Shown here piece after piece: positions 44,228 through 51,301 of a stretch of 64,000 nucleotides of DNA. Numbering within the stretch: the first letter of the stretch is position 1; each line of letters begins with the position of its first letter. The translations under genes were made by a program, and so were the position numbers. The notes below the pieces were generated by a model that saw nothing but the letters and a program-made list of their open reading frames with translations, searched no databases and was not told the origin of the DNA. Origin of the DNA: Flavobacteriaceae bacterium MAR_2010_188 (GTDB taxonomy: Bacteria; Bacteroidota; Bacteroidia; Flavobacteriales; Flavobacteriaceae); assembly GCA_900104375.1 (NCBI GenBank), contig LT629302.1, positions 3,064,001 through 3,128,000 of the forward strand, in the 5' to 3' direction.

Positions 44228-44917
44228 ATGAATGACCAAAGAATTCTAGAACTATTTAAAAATGGCCAGCGGCAAAAGGCTTTCCAGAAGTTATACCGAT
44301 TATATCCTAAAATTGAAACATTAATACGTTCTAAAGGCGGACAAGAGCAGGATGCAAAGGATGTTTTTCAAGAAGGATTAATTATTATATATCGAAATCT
44401 TCAAAAGAGCGATTTTAAATTAACTTCATCATTTTACACCTATCTCCATTCGGTATGCAGATTTCTGTGGAGCGATATGCAGAAAAAAAATTCGAAAACA
44501 ACTTCAGAAACCTTCGAATTAAATCAAGAAGAAATACCACATCTTATAGATGGCGAAAAGAAATATCGTCTTGCAGAAATGGCATTTTCTGAATTAGGAG
44601 AGCGATGTCAACAGTTATTACTGCTGTTCTATCATCAAAAAAAGTCATTCATTGAGGAAATTTCTGGGGCCGACATCAATCTGGTTTATAAATCCGTAAA
44701 ATCTATATCAGCGGGTTATCGACAAAACGGCAAATATAATTTTGGGTTGATTGGAGAAGATGAAGAGGTTATTCTTGTGGCCATAAAAAAACTTCAAAAC
44801 AAACTCTATTTGGATATGGTTGAAACAAAGACCAACAAAAACGCTGACATTCAATTTGAATTTAAAGAAGTTTCACTTGAAGAATTAAAACAAGAAATGA
44901 AAGTTCTGGACAACTAA
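44228..44917 (+). CDS. ECF-type RNA polymerase sigma factor with a divergent C-terminus
   Basis: A 229-aa sigma-70 family protein. Region 2 is recognisable (DAKDVFQEGLIIIYRNL, then FYTYLHSVCRFLWSDMQKK). The start of region 4 is also visible (LGERCQQLLLLFYHQKKSF), but the usual -35 recognition helix (like GY-x2-AKxxKYKCLK) is replaced by ADINLVYKSVKSISAGY and a long acidic tail (EVSLEELKQEMKVLDN). Relatives are about 180-190 aa, so this one is longer. No anti-sigma gene is adjacent. It may still bind core polymerase; promoter recognition is doubtful. Single-base errors or a frameshift were considered and not supported. Confidence 0.75.
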   Translation: MNDQRILELFKNGQRQKAFQKLYRLYPKIETLIRSKGGQEQDAKDVFQEGLIIIYRNLQKSDFKLTSSFYTYLHSVCRFLWSDMQKKNSKTTSETFELNQEEIPHLIDGEKKYRLAEMAFSELGERCQQLLLLFYHQKKSFIEEISGADINLVYKSVKSISAGYRQNGKYNFGLIGEDEEVILVAIKKLQNKLYLDMVETKTNKNADIQFEFKEVSLEELKQEMKVLDN

Positions 44918-44948
44918 TGGGAAAAAGATATTACTGAGGATTTGAAGG

Positions 44949-46109
44949 TTAACCCCTAAACAAAAAGAAGTCGTCTTTCATATCCTCAATTTGGGAATCC
45001 CTATTGGTAATGATGTAATCCACGGCGCGTGAGGTGAATTTTTCTCCTTTCTCGGTCAGTGTCACGATATTCTTGTGAATGTTGATCATGTTATTTTTCA
45101 ACGCCAGATCCAAGACTGTTTTTGCCCTTACTTTTTGCCAATTTATATGTTCGTTGAGGTGATTAACATGTCTTTCTTCTTCCTCTTCATGATTTTTTAA
45201 ATGGAGAAGGAAGGTGATCAAGGACACTTCTGTGCGCTGTTGTTTTTCCCGATATAACACCGCGATGACACCTTTGCTAGGCGCAAAAAGATAAACCAAG
45301 AAAAAGACAATTCCTAACATGGTGGTGATGGAGCCTGCAATAGAAGCGTCTAGCCAATGGGCCATCCAATAACCAGAAATCGCACTAAAGACACCGAACA
45401 AAATGGCCAAGGATATCATTTTTTTTAGGTTGGTCGTCAAAAGATATGCGGTTGCAGCAGGGGCAATCATCAAAGCAACGACCAAGATTGCGCCAACGGC
45501 ATCAAAAGCTCCGACCGTAGTTACGGATGAAACGGACATTAGTCCGTAATGCAGGATAGCAGGTGAAAATCCTAAGGAAGCCGACAGACCTTCATCAAAA
45601 GTGCTCACTTTTAATTCTTTATAGAATGCCAATAATAACCCGACGGTTATGGTGAGAATCGTTCCGATTACCCATAAAGATTTAGGTCCGATATCCACGC
45701 CAGAAACGGTTAACCTATCAAACGGCGCAAAGGCCAATTCACCTAATAATACCGCATCAACATCAAGATGGACATCATTGGCATTTTTTGCGATCATGAT
45801 CACCCCGATACTAAAAAGGGCAGGGAACACTAAACCGATTGCTGTGTCTTCTTTTACCAAACCGGTCTTTTGGATATTTTCAACCAAAACCACAGTAATG
45901 ATCCCCGTAAGCGCCGCCAACAATATCAGTAAAGGGGAATTTAGATCTTGGGTAATAAAAAATCCGATCACCAGCCCAGGTAAGATGGCGTGACTGATGG
46001 CATCGCTGATCATCGCCATTTTTCGGAGCACCAGAAATGTTCCCGGTATTGCACAGGCAACTGCCACCAAGCTAGCAATTAACTGTATTTCTATCTGGGC
46101 GTTACTCAT
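44949..46109 (-). CDS. Metal ABC transporter permease (TroD/MntB-like) with soluble C-terminal extension
   Basis: A 386-aa inner-membrane permease of the Zn/Mn/Fe (cluster 9) ABC importer family. About eight or nine hydrophobic segments cover residues ~5-275, with the family block SDAISHAILPGLVIGFF near the start. A ~110-residue soluble tail follows, ending with TVLDLALKNNMINIHKN and LTEKGEKFTSRAVDYI, which looks like a winged-helix (DtxR/MarR-like) unit. ATG 46109 was chosen because the longer frame (46157) overlaps the upstream permease gene far more; the chosen overlap is 8 bases. It is the last gene of the metal-uptake operon. Confidence 0.88.
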   Translation of the reverse strand: MSNAQIEIQLIASLVAVACAIPGTFLVLRKMAMISDAISHAILPGLVIGFFITQDLNSPLLILLAALTGIITVVLVENIQKTGLVKEDTAIGLVFPALFSIGVIMIAKNANDVHLDVDAVLLGELAFAPFDRLTVSGVDIGPKSLWVIGTILTITVGLLLAFYKELKVSTFDEGLSASLGFSPAILHYGLMSVSSVTTVGAFDAVGAILVVALMIAPAATAYLLTTNLKKMISLAILFGVFSAISGYWMAHWLDASIAGSITTMLGIVFFLVYLFAPSKGVIAVLYREKQQRTEVSLITFLLHLKNHEEEEERHVNHLNEHINWQKVRAKTVLDLALKNNMINIHKNIVTLTEKGEKFTSRAVDYIITNRDSQIEDMKDDFFLFRG

Positions 46110-47202
46110 TTTCTGGCTGTTGTTGGTTATATAAATTTGAAGCGGTATCAAAACCAAGTTGGGTAAGATACCACATATCGCCCTCGATAGAGATGTAGTC
46201 TTGGTCTTCTAATTTGCTCAAGGATTTTTTACTGAATCCTCTAAATTTATTAAGAATCTTAATGGTATGAGGATGCGAAATATTCTCATGTTCTACCGCA
46301 ATATTGTACATAAAACTGAGTGTCTTATGAAGTTCTAGGTCCTGTCTGTTTTTAATAAAACGGATATGTTTAAAAAGCAAACCTCTTTTAGGGGAAAATA
46401 TGAATGATATAAAGACGAACACTGACGCTACAATCACGATAACCGGACCAGTAGAGAGATTATTTTGACTTGCACTAATTGCAGTTCCAAAAACGCCAGA
46501 AAACGCTCCTATAATAGAAGCTAGAAATACCATTACACTTAGACTATTGGTCCATTGCCTTGCCGCCGCTGCTGGCGCTAAGAGCATAGCACTCATTAAT
46601 ACCACGCCTACTGTTTGAAGCCCAATAACGATTGCCAAAACGATAAAACTTGTGATCAATATATCAATAAATTTTGTGTTGAAACCGAGTGTTTTTGTGT
46701 AATCCTCATCAAAGAGCAATATTTTGAATTCTTTCCAGAAGAGCAGCATTACAAAAAGACAAATTGAAGTCACAATTACCATCAGCCAAACATCTTTTTC
46801 CACCAAGGTCGCCGCCTGACCAAATAAATATTTGTCTAATCCTGCTTGATTGGCATTCGGCATTTTTTGAATAAATGTTAGTAATAGCATTCCGAAGCCA
46901 AAGAAAAGTGATAGTATAAGACCTAACGCAGTATCCGATTTTAGATGGGTTTTCGAAACTATCCCGCGAATCCAAAATGTCCCAATCAGACCGCTTACTA
47001 ACGCACCGACCAACAAAGCGTTACTATCTTTTGTTCCTGCAATTAAGAATGCCAGTGCGATTCCTGGTAGAGCCGCATGAGAAATAGCATCCCCGAGCAA
47101 ACTTTGTTTTCTGAGTACCGCAAAACTTCCCAGCATCCCACAAACCGCTCCCAATACGGCGGTTCCAAGGGTGATGGTTCTAAGGGTATAATCCGTAAAC
47201 AC
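46102..47202 (-). CDS. Metal ABC transporter permease (TroC-like) with C-terminal extension
   Basis: A 366-aa inner-membrane permease, paralogous to the next one. About eight hydrophobic segments cover residues ~5-270, with GDAISHAALPGIALAFL in the first part. The C-terminal ~95 residues are soluble and include KTLSFMYNIAVEHENISHPH and LSKLEDQDYISIEGDMWYLT, again resembling a winged-helix fold. With the other permease it should form a heterodimeric channel for Mn2+, Zn2+ or Fe2+. It is separated from the ATPase gene by a 194-base gap with short repeats, but is on the same strand. Confidence 0.88.
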   Translation of the reverse strand: MFTDYTLRTITLGTAVLGAVCGMLGSFAVLRKQSLLGDAISHAALPGIALAFLIAGTKDSNALLVGALVSGLIGTFWIRGIVSKTHLKSDTALGLILSLFFGFGMLLLTFIQKMPNANQAGLDKYLFGQAATLVEKDVWLMVIVTSICLFVMLLFWKEFKILLFDEDYTKTLGFNTKFIDILITSFIVLAIVIGLQTVGVVLMSAMLLAPAAAARQWTNSLSVMVFLASIIGAFSGVFGTAISASQNNLSTGPVIVIVASVFVFISFIFSPKRGLLFKHIRFIKNRQDLELHKTLSFMYNIAVEHENISHPHTIKILNKFRGFSKKSLSKLEDQDYISIEGDMWYLTQLGFDTASNLYNQQQPENE

Positions 47203-47241
47203 TTGCGATATGTAGTCTTGGAAGTCTATATTGTTCGATTT

Positions 47242-47276
47242 TAGAAGCTAGAAGCTAGAAGCTAGATATTAGATAT
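47242..47276. repeat. Heptamer repeats (TAGAAGC)x3 and (TAGATAT)x2
   Basis: Three perfect TAGAAGC units (47242-47262) run into two TAGATAT units (47263-47276). Both have a seven-base period. They lie in the gap between the ATPase and permease genes of the metal-uptake operon. Confidence 0.85.
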
Positions 47277-47367
47277 TAGGAGTTATTGCTTTGAGAATTT
47301 TAGAACACCTTGTTAATTTTACTTTAAACCATAATTTTCATACTATTTACATTTTATTATTTTTATT

Positions 47368-47395
47368 AATCCCTAATCCCTAATCCCTAATCCCT
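47368..47395. repeat. Heptamer tandem array (AATCCCT)x4
   Basis: Four perfect AATCCCT units, ending one base before the stop codon of the ATPase gene (47397). The unit is the same as in the array at 277-318, about 47 kb away. Confidence 0.92.
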
Positions 47396-47396
47396 G

Positions 47397-48179
47397 TTAT
47401 TCCTGCAATGTCACTTTATAATTAATGCCGTAAGTTTTAGTTAGATTATCATCATTGAAAATATCCTTTACGGGACCAGTCGCTATTTTTTTCACGTTTA
47501 AAAAGGTAACCCAATCAAAATATTCTGGCACAGTTTGAAGGTCGTGATGTACAACGACGACTGTTTTGTTTGCTTTTCTCAAGGTTTTTAAAATATTGAT
47601 AATCGCGATTTCAGTGGTGGCGTCAACCCCCTGAAAAGGCTCATCCATAAAATAAATCAAAGCATCCTGCACCAATGCGCGAGCTAAAAAAATTCGCTGC
47701 TGCTGTCCGCCAGAGAGTTGGCTAATTTGTCGATTTTTGAATGAAAGCATCCCTACTTTTTCAAGAGCTTCTAGAGCGGATTTTTTTTCTTTTTGTCCAG
47801 GTCGTTTGATCCAGCCTAGACTGCCATAAGTGCCCATCATCACAACATCCAAGGCCGTGGTCGGGAAATCCCAATCCACACTTCCTTTTTGGGGTACATA
47901 TGCAACTAGGGACCTTTGTTTTTCATAGGGTTTTCCGTAGATGCTCACACTCCCTGCAATTGGTTTTAAGATTCCGAGTATTGCTTTTATTAAAGTCGAT
48001 TTTCCTGCGCCATTGGGTCCTACGATTGCCATTAATACTCCTTCGGGTATTTCTAGATCTATATCCCACAGTACCGGTTTGTAATTGTAGGCAACAGTTA
48101 AATCGTCAACCTTTACCGCAAGTATCACGGCGGAGGAAGGTATCTCATTTCCTGTTTTCAAATTATTATTATTTTCCAT
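47397..48179 (-). CDS. Metal ABC transporter ATP-binding protein
   Basis: A 260-aa ATPase of the cluster 9 (Zn/Mn/Fe) uptake type. Walker A is GPNGAGKST, the signature is LSGGQQQR and Walker B leads into [11 protein letters not shown]. It energises metal import with the two permeases downstream and the binding lipoprotein upstream (21-base gap). The N-terminal ~20 residues before the first strand are polar and likely non-conserved, so a slightly later start is possible. The metal specificity is set by the binding protein. Confidence 0.92.
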   Translation of the reverse strand: MENNNNLKTGNEIPSSAVILAVKVDDLTVAYNYKPVLWDIDLEIPEGVLMAIVGPNGAGKSTLIKAILGILKPIAGSVSIYGKPYEKQRSLVAYVPQKGSVDWDFPTTALDVVMMGTYGSLGWIKRPGQKEKKSALEALEKVGMLSFKNRQISQLSGGQQQRIFLARALVQDALIYFMDEPFQGVDATTEIAIINILKTLRKANKTVVVVHHDLQTVPEYFDWVTFLNVKKIATGPVKDIFNDDNLTKTYGINYKVTLQE

Positions 48180-48200
48180 TGCAGATCCGTTTTACAAATT

Positions 48201-49112
48201 CTATTTGAGAGCATTTACGATGGTTTCAACATTATATTTGAACATCCCGATATATGTGCCTTCGTCTGTTCCCGGATTTCCTAGGGCGTCGGAATAAAGC
48301 GTACCTCCAATTTCAACATCATAATTTTGGGCATTTACCGCGGCCTTTAAGGCTTCGATGGTCCTTTTTGGAACTGAACTTTCAATAAAGATTGCTTTGA
48401 TCTTTTTTTCAATAATAAAACCGGCTAAACGCTGGACATCTTGGACACCAGCTTCTGTAGCAGTCGAAATTCCTTGCAGACCAACAACTTCAAAACCAAA
48501 TGATTTTCCGAAGTAATTGAATGCATCATGTGCGGTAACCAAGATTCTTTTTTCCTCTGGCAAAGTTGAAATCTTTGAATGTAAATCTTCTTTTAATGCT
48601 TGAAGTTTTTCAATGTAAATCTTCCCATTTTCCTCAAAATCATCCTTATATTCCGGCGCATCTTTCGATAATGTTTCCACTACATATGCTGTTGCCTGTT
48701 CCCAATAATCAACATTAAACCAAATGTGTGGATCATAATTGCTCGCAAAATATTCAGAACCGATCAGTGTAGATTTGTCCAAAGCATCAGACAATGCTAC
48801 TGTATTAACTTTCCTGCTTTGCATTTTCTCAAAAACCTCGACCAGTTTTCCTTCTAGGTGCAAACCATTATAAAAAACCACATCTGCGCTACCTAACTTA
48901 TGGACATCACCTTCCGAAGCTTTATAGAGATGAGGGTCCACACCACTACCCATTAGACCCTGAACACTAATTAGGTCTCCACCAATATTTGTGACAAGAT
49001 CCGTAATCATAGATGTTGTGGTTACAACCTTTAATCGTTGATCAGAACTGTTTTCTGACTTACATCCTATTATAAATATGCATGCCCCAAGTAATATTAG
49101 TATATTTTTCAT
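48201..49112 (-). CDS. Metal ABC transporter substrate-binding lipoprotein, TroA/ZnuA-like
   Basis: A 303-aa cluster A-I binding lipoprotein with a signal peptide and lipobox IIGCKS (acylated Cys near residue 16). Metal-ligand blocks typical of TroA/MntC/ZnuA are GVDPHLY, DPHIWFN and AHDAFNYFGKSFG (three His), with an Asp/Glu pair in NPGTDEGTYIG. The STATEAGVQD segment is family-typical. It lacks the His-rich loop of many ZnuA proteins, and the fourth ligand appears to be Asp, as in TroA and MntC, so Mn2+ or mixed Mn/Zn is the better guess. Confidence 0.92.
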   Translation of the reverse strand: MKNILILLGACIFIIGCKSENSSDQRLKVVTTTSMITDLVTNIGGDLISVQGLMGSGVDPHLYKASEGDVHKLGSADVVFYNGLHLEGKLVEVFEKMQSRKVNTVALSDALDKSTLIGSEYFASNYDPHIWFNVDYWEQATAYVVETLSKDAPEYKDDFEENGKIYIEKLQALKEDLHSKISTLPEEKRILVTAHDAFNYFGKSFGFEVVGLQGISTATEAGVQDVQRLAGFIIEKKIKAIFIESSVPKRTIEALKAAVNAQNYDVEIGGTLYSDALGNPGTDEGTYIGMFKYNVETIVNALK

Positions 49113-49119
49113 AATTCTT

Positions 49120-49953
49120 TTATTTGGGCAATCTTAAACTAAAACCAGCACTTAACAAAAGGTCTTGGCCTTCGGTAAAACTTCTACCCACGGTAGCGTC
49201 TAGTTGTAGATTGTTTTTTATTAAGTAAGTTAGACCAGCATCCCAATAATGGTTAGATTTAGAATTTTCTGGTAAATCACCATATACTTCCGCATAGGCA
49301 CCAAAACGTTTGCTGATGCTATAAGCATAAGATAAGGTGTAGATATAGGCTGCCTCGGGATTATCATCTCCCCATTGTGCACCTATGTTGTAAGCGATAC
49401 TCGAATTTTCGGTAAGGGTATGGGCAAAAGAAAATCTAAAATCCACGCCTGTAGTTTCTGGTCTATAATCCTTTGAAGCTGTGAAAGGAAGATAGAGATG
49501 TCCTAAAAAACCAATTTCAGGAAACCAACCATCTTCCTGCGCAATTGCGATTTTTGCTCCAAAGAGCAATGGATTAAATCCGCTCGACACATTGGTTAAC
49601 CTGGTATTATCTAATGTTGTTCTTCCTTCTACAAAATCCCATCCAATCCGCATTTCTAGATTGTTTAAAATCCCGATTCTTACTAGGGTGGTGTTATACG
49701 TAAAAGCTTCAAGCTTAATTGAATTTTCCTCATAACTTTCGTATAAAGCGCCGGTCTCAATCTGCACAAATCCTTGGGGAATCGTGCTCGGGGATTCTGT
49801 AGCATCGGGGCGGTCAGTTATCAGGACGTTTTCGGCAGTATAACTTTTTAGATTCTGAGCGCCGACAATGGTGTCGGTGATTGTTATCTTTTGGGTGAAT
49901 CCAAATTGAAAACTTCCACAGATAATTAGTACTAGAAGCGTGATTTTATTCAT
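49120..49953 (-). CDS. Outer-membrane beta-barrel protein (Phenol_MetA_deg transporter family)
   Basis: A 277-aa protein with a signal peptide (residues ~1-20) and a beta-barrel-like sequence ending in LLLSAGFSLRLPK, with the family's N-terminal block DRPDATESPSTIPQGF. The family is called MetA-pathway of phenol degradation but contains many unrelated uptake barrels. Here the gene overlaps the metalloregulator by 8 bases and is followed, 7 bases on, by the metal-binding lipoprotein. It is therefore a candidate outer-membrane channel for the metal carried by the ABC importer. Confidence 0.82.
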   Translation of the reverse strand: MNKITLLVLIICGSFQFGFTQKITITDTIVGAQNLKSYTAENVLITDRPDATESPSTIPQGFVQIETGALYESYEENSIKLEAFTYNTTLVRIGILNNLEMRIGWDFVEGRTTLDNTRLTNVSSGFNPLLFGAKIAIAQEDGWFPEIGFLGHLYLPFTASKDYRPETTGVDFRFSFAHTLTENSSIAYNIGAQWGDDNPEAAYIYTLSYAYSISKRFGAYAEVYGDLPENSKSNHYWDAGLTYLIKNNLQLDATVGRSFTEGQDLLLSAGFSLRLPK

Positions 49954-50605
49954 CTATCAAAACATATATAAGATTTGTAAATTCCTTATTCAACAAAAGC
50001 GTTTGGGAATTTACCCTCACTTCTGTCATATTGGTGTTATTAAACTGTCTTAGAACCTTAAACGAATTTCCATACTTAAGACCGTGCTGGGAACAGAAAT
50101 CAAAAAAATCCTTATCGTCGCTTACCAATCTTGCTACCTTGTAAATCTTACCTTCCTCTGCGGCATCTAAAGGGATAGAATGGTCATCAGTGGTTATTTT
50201 CCCTTCGCTATTTGGTATTGGATCACCGTGAGGATCAAAGCTTGGATTGCCCAAAAATTCTGAAATCTTATCAGCAAGAAAGTCTGATGTCTCATGTTCT
50301 AATAATTCCGCTTCTCGATGAATTTCATGAAGGGACATATCAAAAAATTTGAAGAGAAACGATTCCCAAAGCCGGTGTTTCCTAATGACGTTTAATGCCA
50401 TCTCCGTACCTTTTGGAGTAAGCTGAAGCGCTTGGTACTTTTCATAATTGAGCAAATCCTTGGCGGCCAATTTTTTAGCCATATCGGTTGCCGCAGCATT
50501 AGATATACCGAGCTTTTTCGCAATATTACCGGGCTTGGTATCATTGTGATCTTGATGATCATTTTTGTAAATTGCCTTTATAAAATTTTCTACAGCTACG
50601 GACAT
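49946..50605 (-). CDS. mntR: DtxR/MntR family metal-dependent transcriptional regulator
   Basis: A 219-aa metalloregulator. Residues ~1-70 are the winged-helix DNA-binding domain (KLGISNAAATDMAKKLAAKD), ~70-140 the metal-binding and dimerisation domain (AELLEHETSDFLADKISEFL), and ~145-219 a FeoA/SH3-like domain. It is the first gene of the operon mntR-barrel-binding protein-ATPase-permeases. An 18-bp palindrome covers the predicted transcription start, so it probably represses its own operon when Mn or Fe is plentiful. The symbol mntR is by context; an Fe-specific role is the alternative. Confidence 0.88.
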   Translation of the reverse strand: MSVAVENFIKAIYKNDHQDHNDTKPGNIAKKLGISNAAATDMAKKLAAKDLLNYEKYQALQLTPKGTEMALNVIRKHRLWESFLFKFFDMSLHEIHREAELLEHETSDFLADKISEFLGNPSFDPHGDPIPNSEGKITTDDHSIPLDAAEEGKIYKVARLVSDDKDFFDFCSQHGLKYGNSFKVLRQFNNTNMTEVRVNSQTLLLNKEFTNLIYVLIDE

Positions 50606-50625
50606 TTAGAATTGCTTTAATTATA

Positions 50626-50643
50626 ATTTAAGCGCGCTTAAAT
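50626..50643. promoter_or_regulatory. Perfect 18-bp palindrome, probable MntR/DtxR operator
   Basis: ATTTAAGCGCGCTTAAAT is an exact 18-bp palindrome, 20 bases upstream of the mntR start codon. It covers the expected transcription start of the mntR promoter at 50650-50679. The size and position fit a DtxR-family operator. Confidence 0.6.
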
Positions 50644-50649
50644 ATTTTT

Positions 50650-50679
50650 CAAATGTAACTAAAAAATTTAAATATGCAA
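50650..50679 (-). promoter_or_regulatory. Bacteroidota promoter of the mntR operon
   Basis: On the minus strand a -33 TTG (50677-50679) is followed by a 19-base spacer and the -7 element TACATTTG (50650-50657). The predicted start, about 7 bases on, falls within the palindrome 50626-50643. Confidence 0.65.
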
Positions 50680-50746
50680 CAATCCAGTAAGATATAAGTC
50701 TTTAGTTTTAAGTAGAATGTTTCAAATTATTCAACACCGTTAGCCT

Positions 50747-51148
50747 ATGTATAAGATTATTTTCTTGCTGTTATTATTTCCGCTTACCGATGCAATTCAA
50801 CCAAATGACAGAACGATTATTAATATTCGTTATGGTGAAAGCATTGAGGTGGAAGGAATTTCCTTAAAATTGATAAAGGTTGTTGATTCTCGCTGTCCTA
50901 AAGCTGTCATGTGTGTAAGGGCAGGGGAGGCGAAAGTGGTTTTGGAAATTTCTAAGAATGGAAAGCTAATTGGCAATAAAGAAATTGTTTTTCAGGCGGC
51001 TGGGGTTATATCTGAAGAACTGATGCAAATATATAATATCAATGATGTGCTTATCTCTGCTCTCCACATTGGTCCCTATCCTAATGTGCCGGGAGCGTTG
51101 AAGCTTTCCGACTATACTTTAGATTTATCTGTGAAATATATAGAGTAG
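50747..51148 (+). CDS. Secreted protein with a DSRCP motif
   Basis: A 133-aa exported protein with a signal peptide (residues ~1-17). The mature part has the DSRCPKAVMCVRAGEA motif, two Cys around a short loop, typical of a widespread family of small secreted or lipoproteins with no assigned function. The two Cys probably form a disulfide. No lipobox is seen. It is on the plus strand between the metal importer and feo genes, convergent with the FeoB-associated peptide; a link to metal handling is only positional. Confidence 0.78.
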   Translation: MYKIIFLLLLFPLTDAIQPNDRTIINIRYGESIEVEGISLKLIKVVDSRCPKAVMCVRAGEAKVVLEISKNGKLIGNKEIVFQAAGVISEELMQIYNINDVLISALHIGPYPNVPGALKLSDYTLDLSVKYIE

Positions 51149-51159
51149 GGTATTTTAAC

Positions 51160-51300
51160 TTAATGGCAGCCGCAATCGTCCGTACCACAACTCTTTGAAG
51201 ATTTTGTTGAAGCAGGCTTCCAAATAAATTTTCTTACCAGGAAAGTCAGGGCAAAAGCCAGGGCAATAAAGATTAATATGTATTGGATAATATCGTTCAT
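51160..51300 (-). CDS. FeoB-associated Cys-rich membrane protein
   Basis: A 46-aa protein in the short gap after feoB, starting 1 base after the feoB stop. Residues ~5-23 form one hydrophobic membrane segment (YILIFIALAFALTFLV), and the C-terminus carries a Cys cluster in SCGTDDCGCH. This is the pattern of the FeoB-associated Cys-rich family, found downstream of feoB in Bacteroidota and Firmicutes. It may help gate FeoB or coordinate iron at the membrane. It is short enough to be missed by gene callers with a minimum length of 60 codons. Confidence 0.88.
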   Translation of the reverse strand: MNDIIQYILIFIALAFALTFLVRKFIWKPASTKSSKSCGTDDCGCH

Positions 51301-51301
51301 T

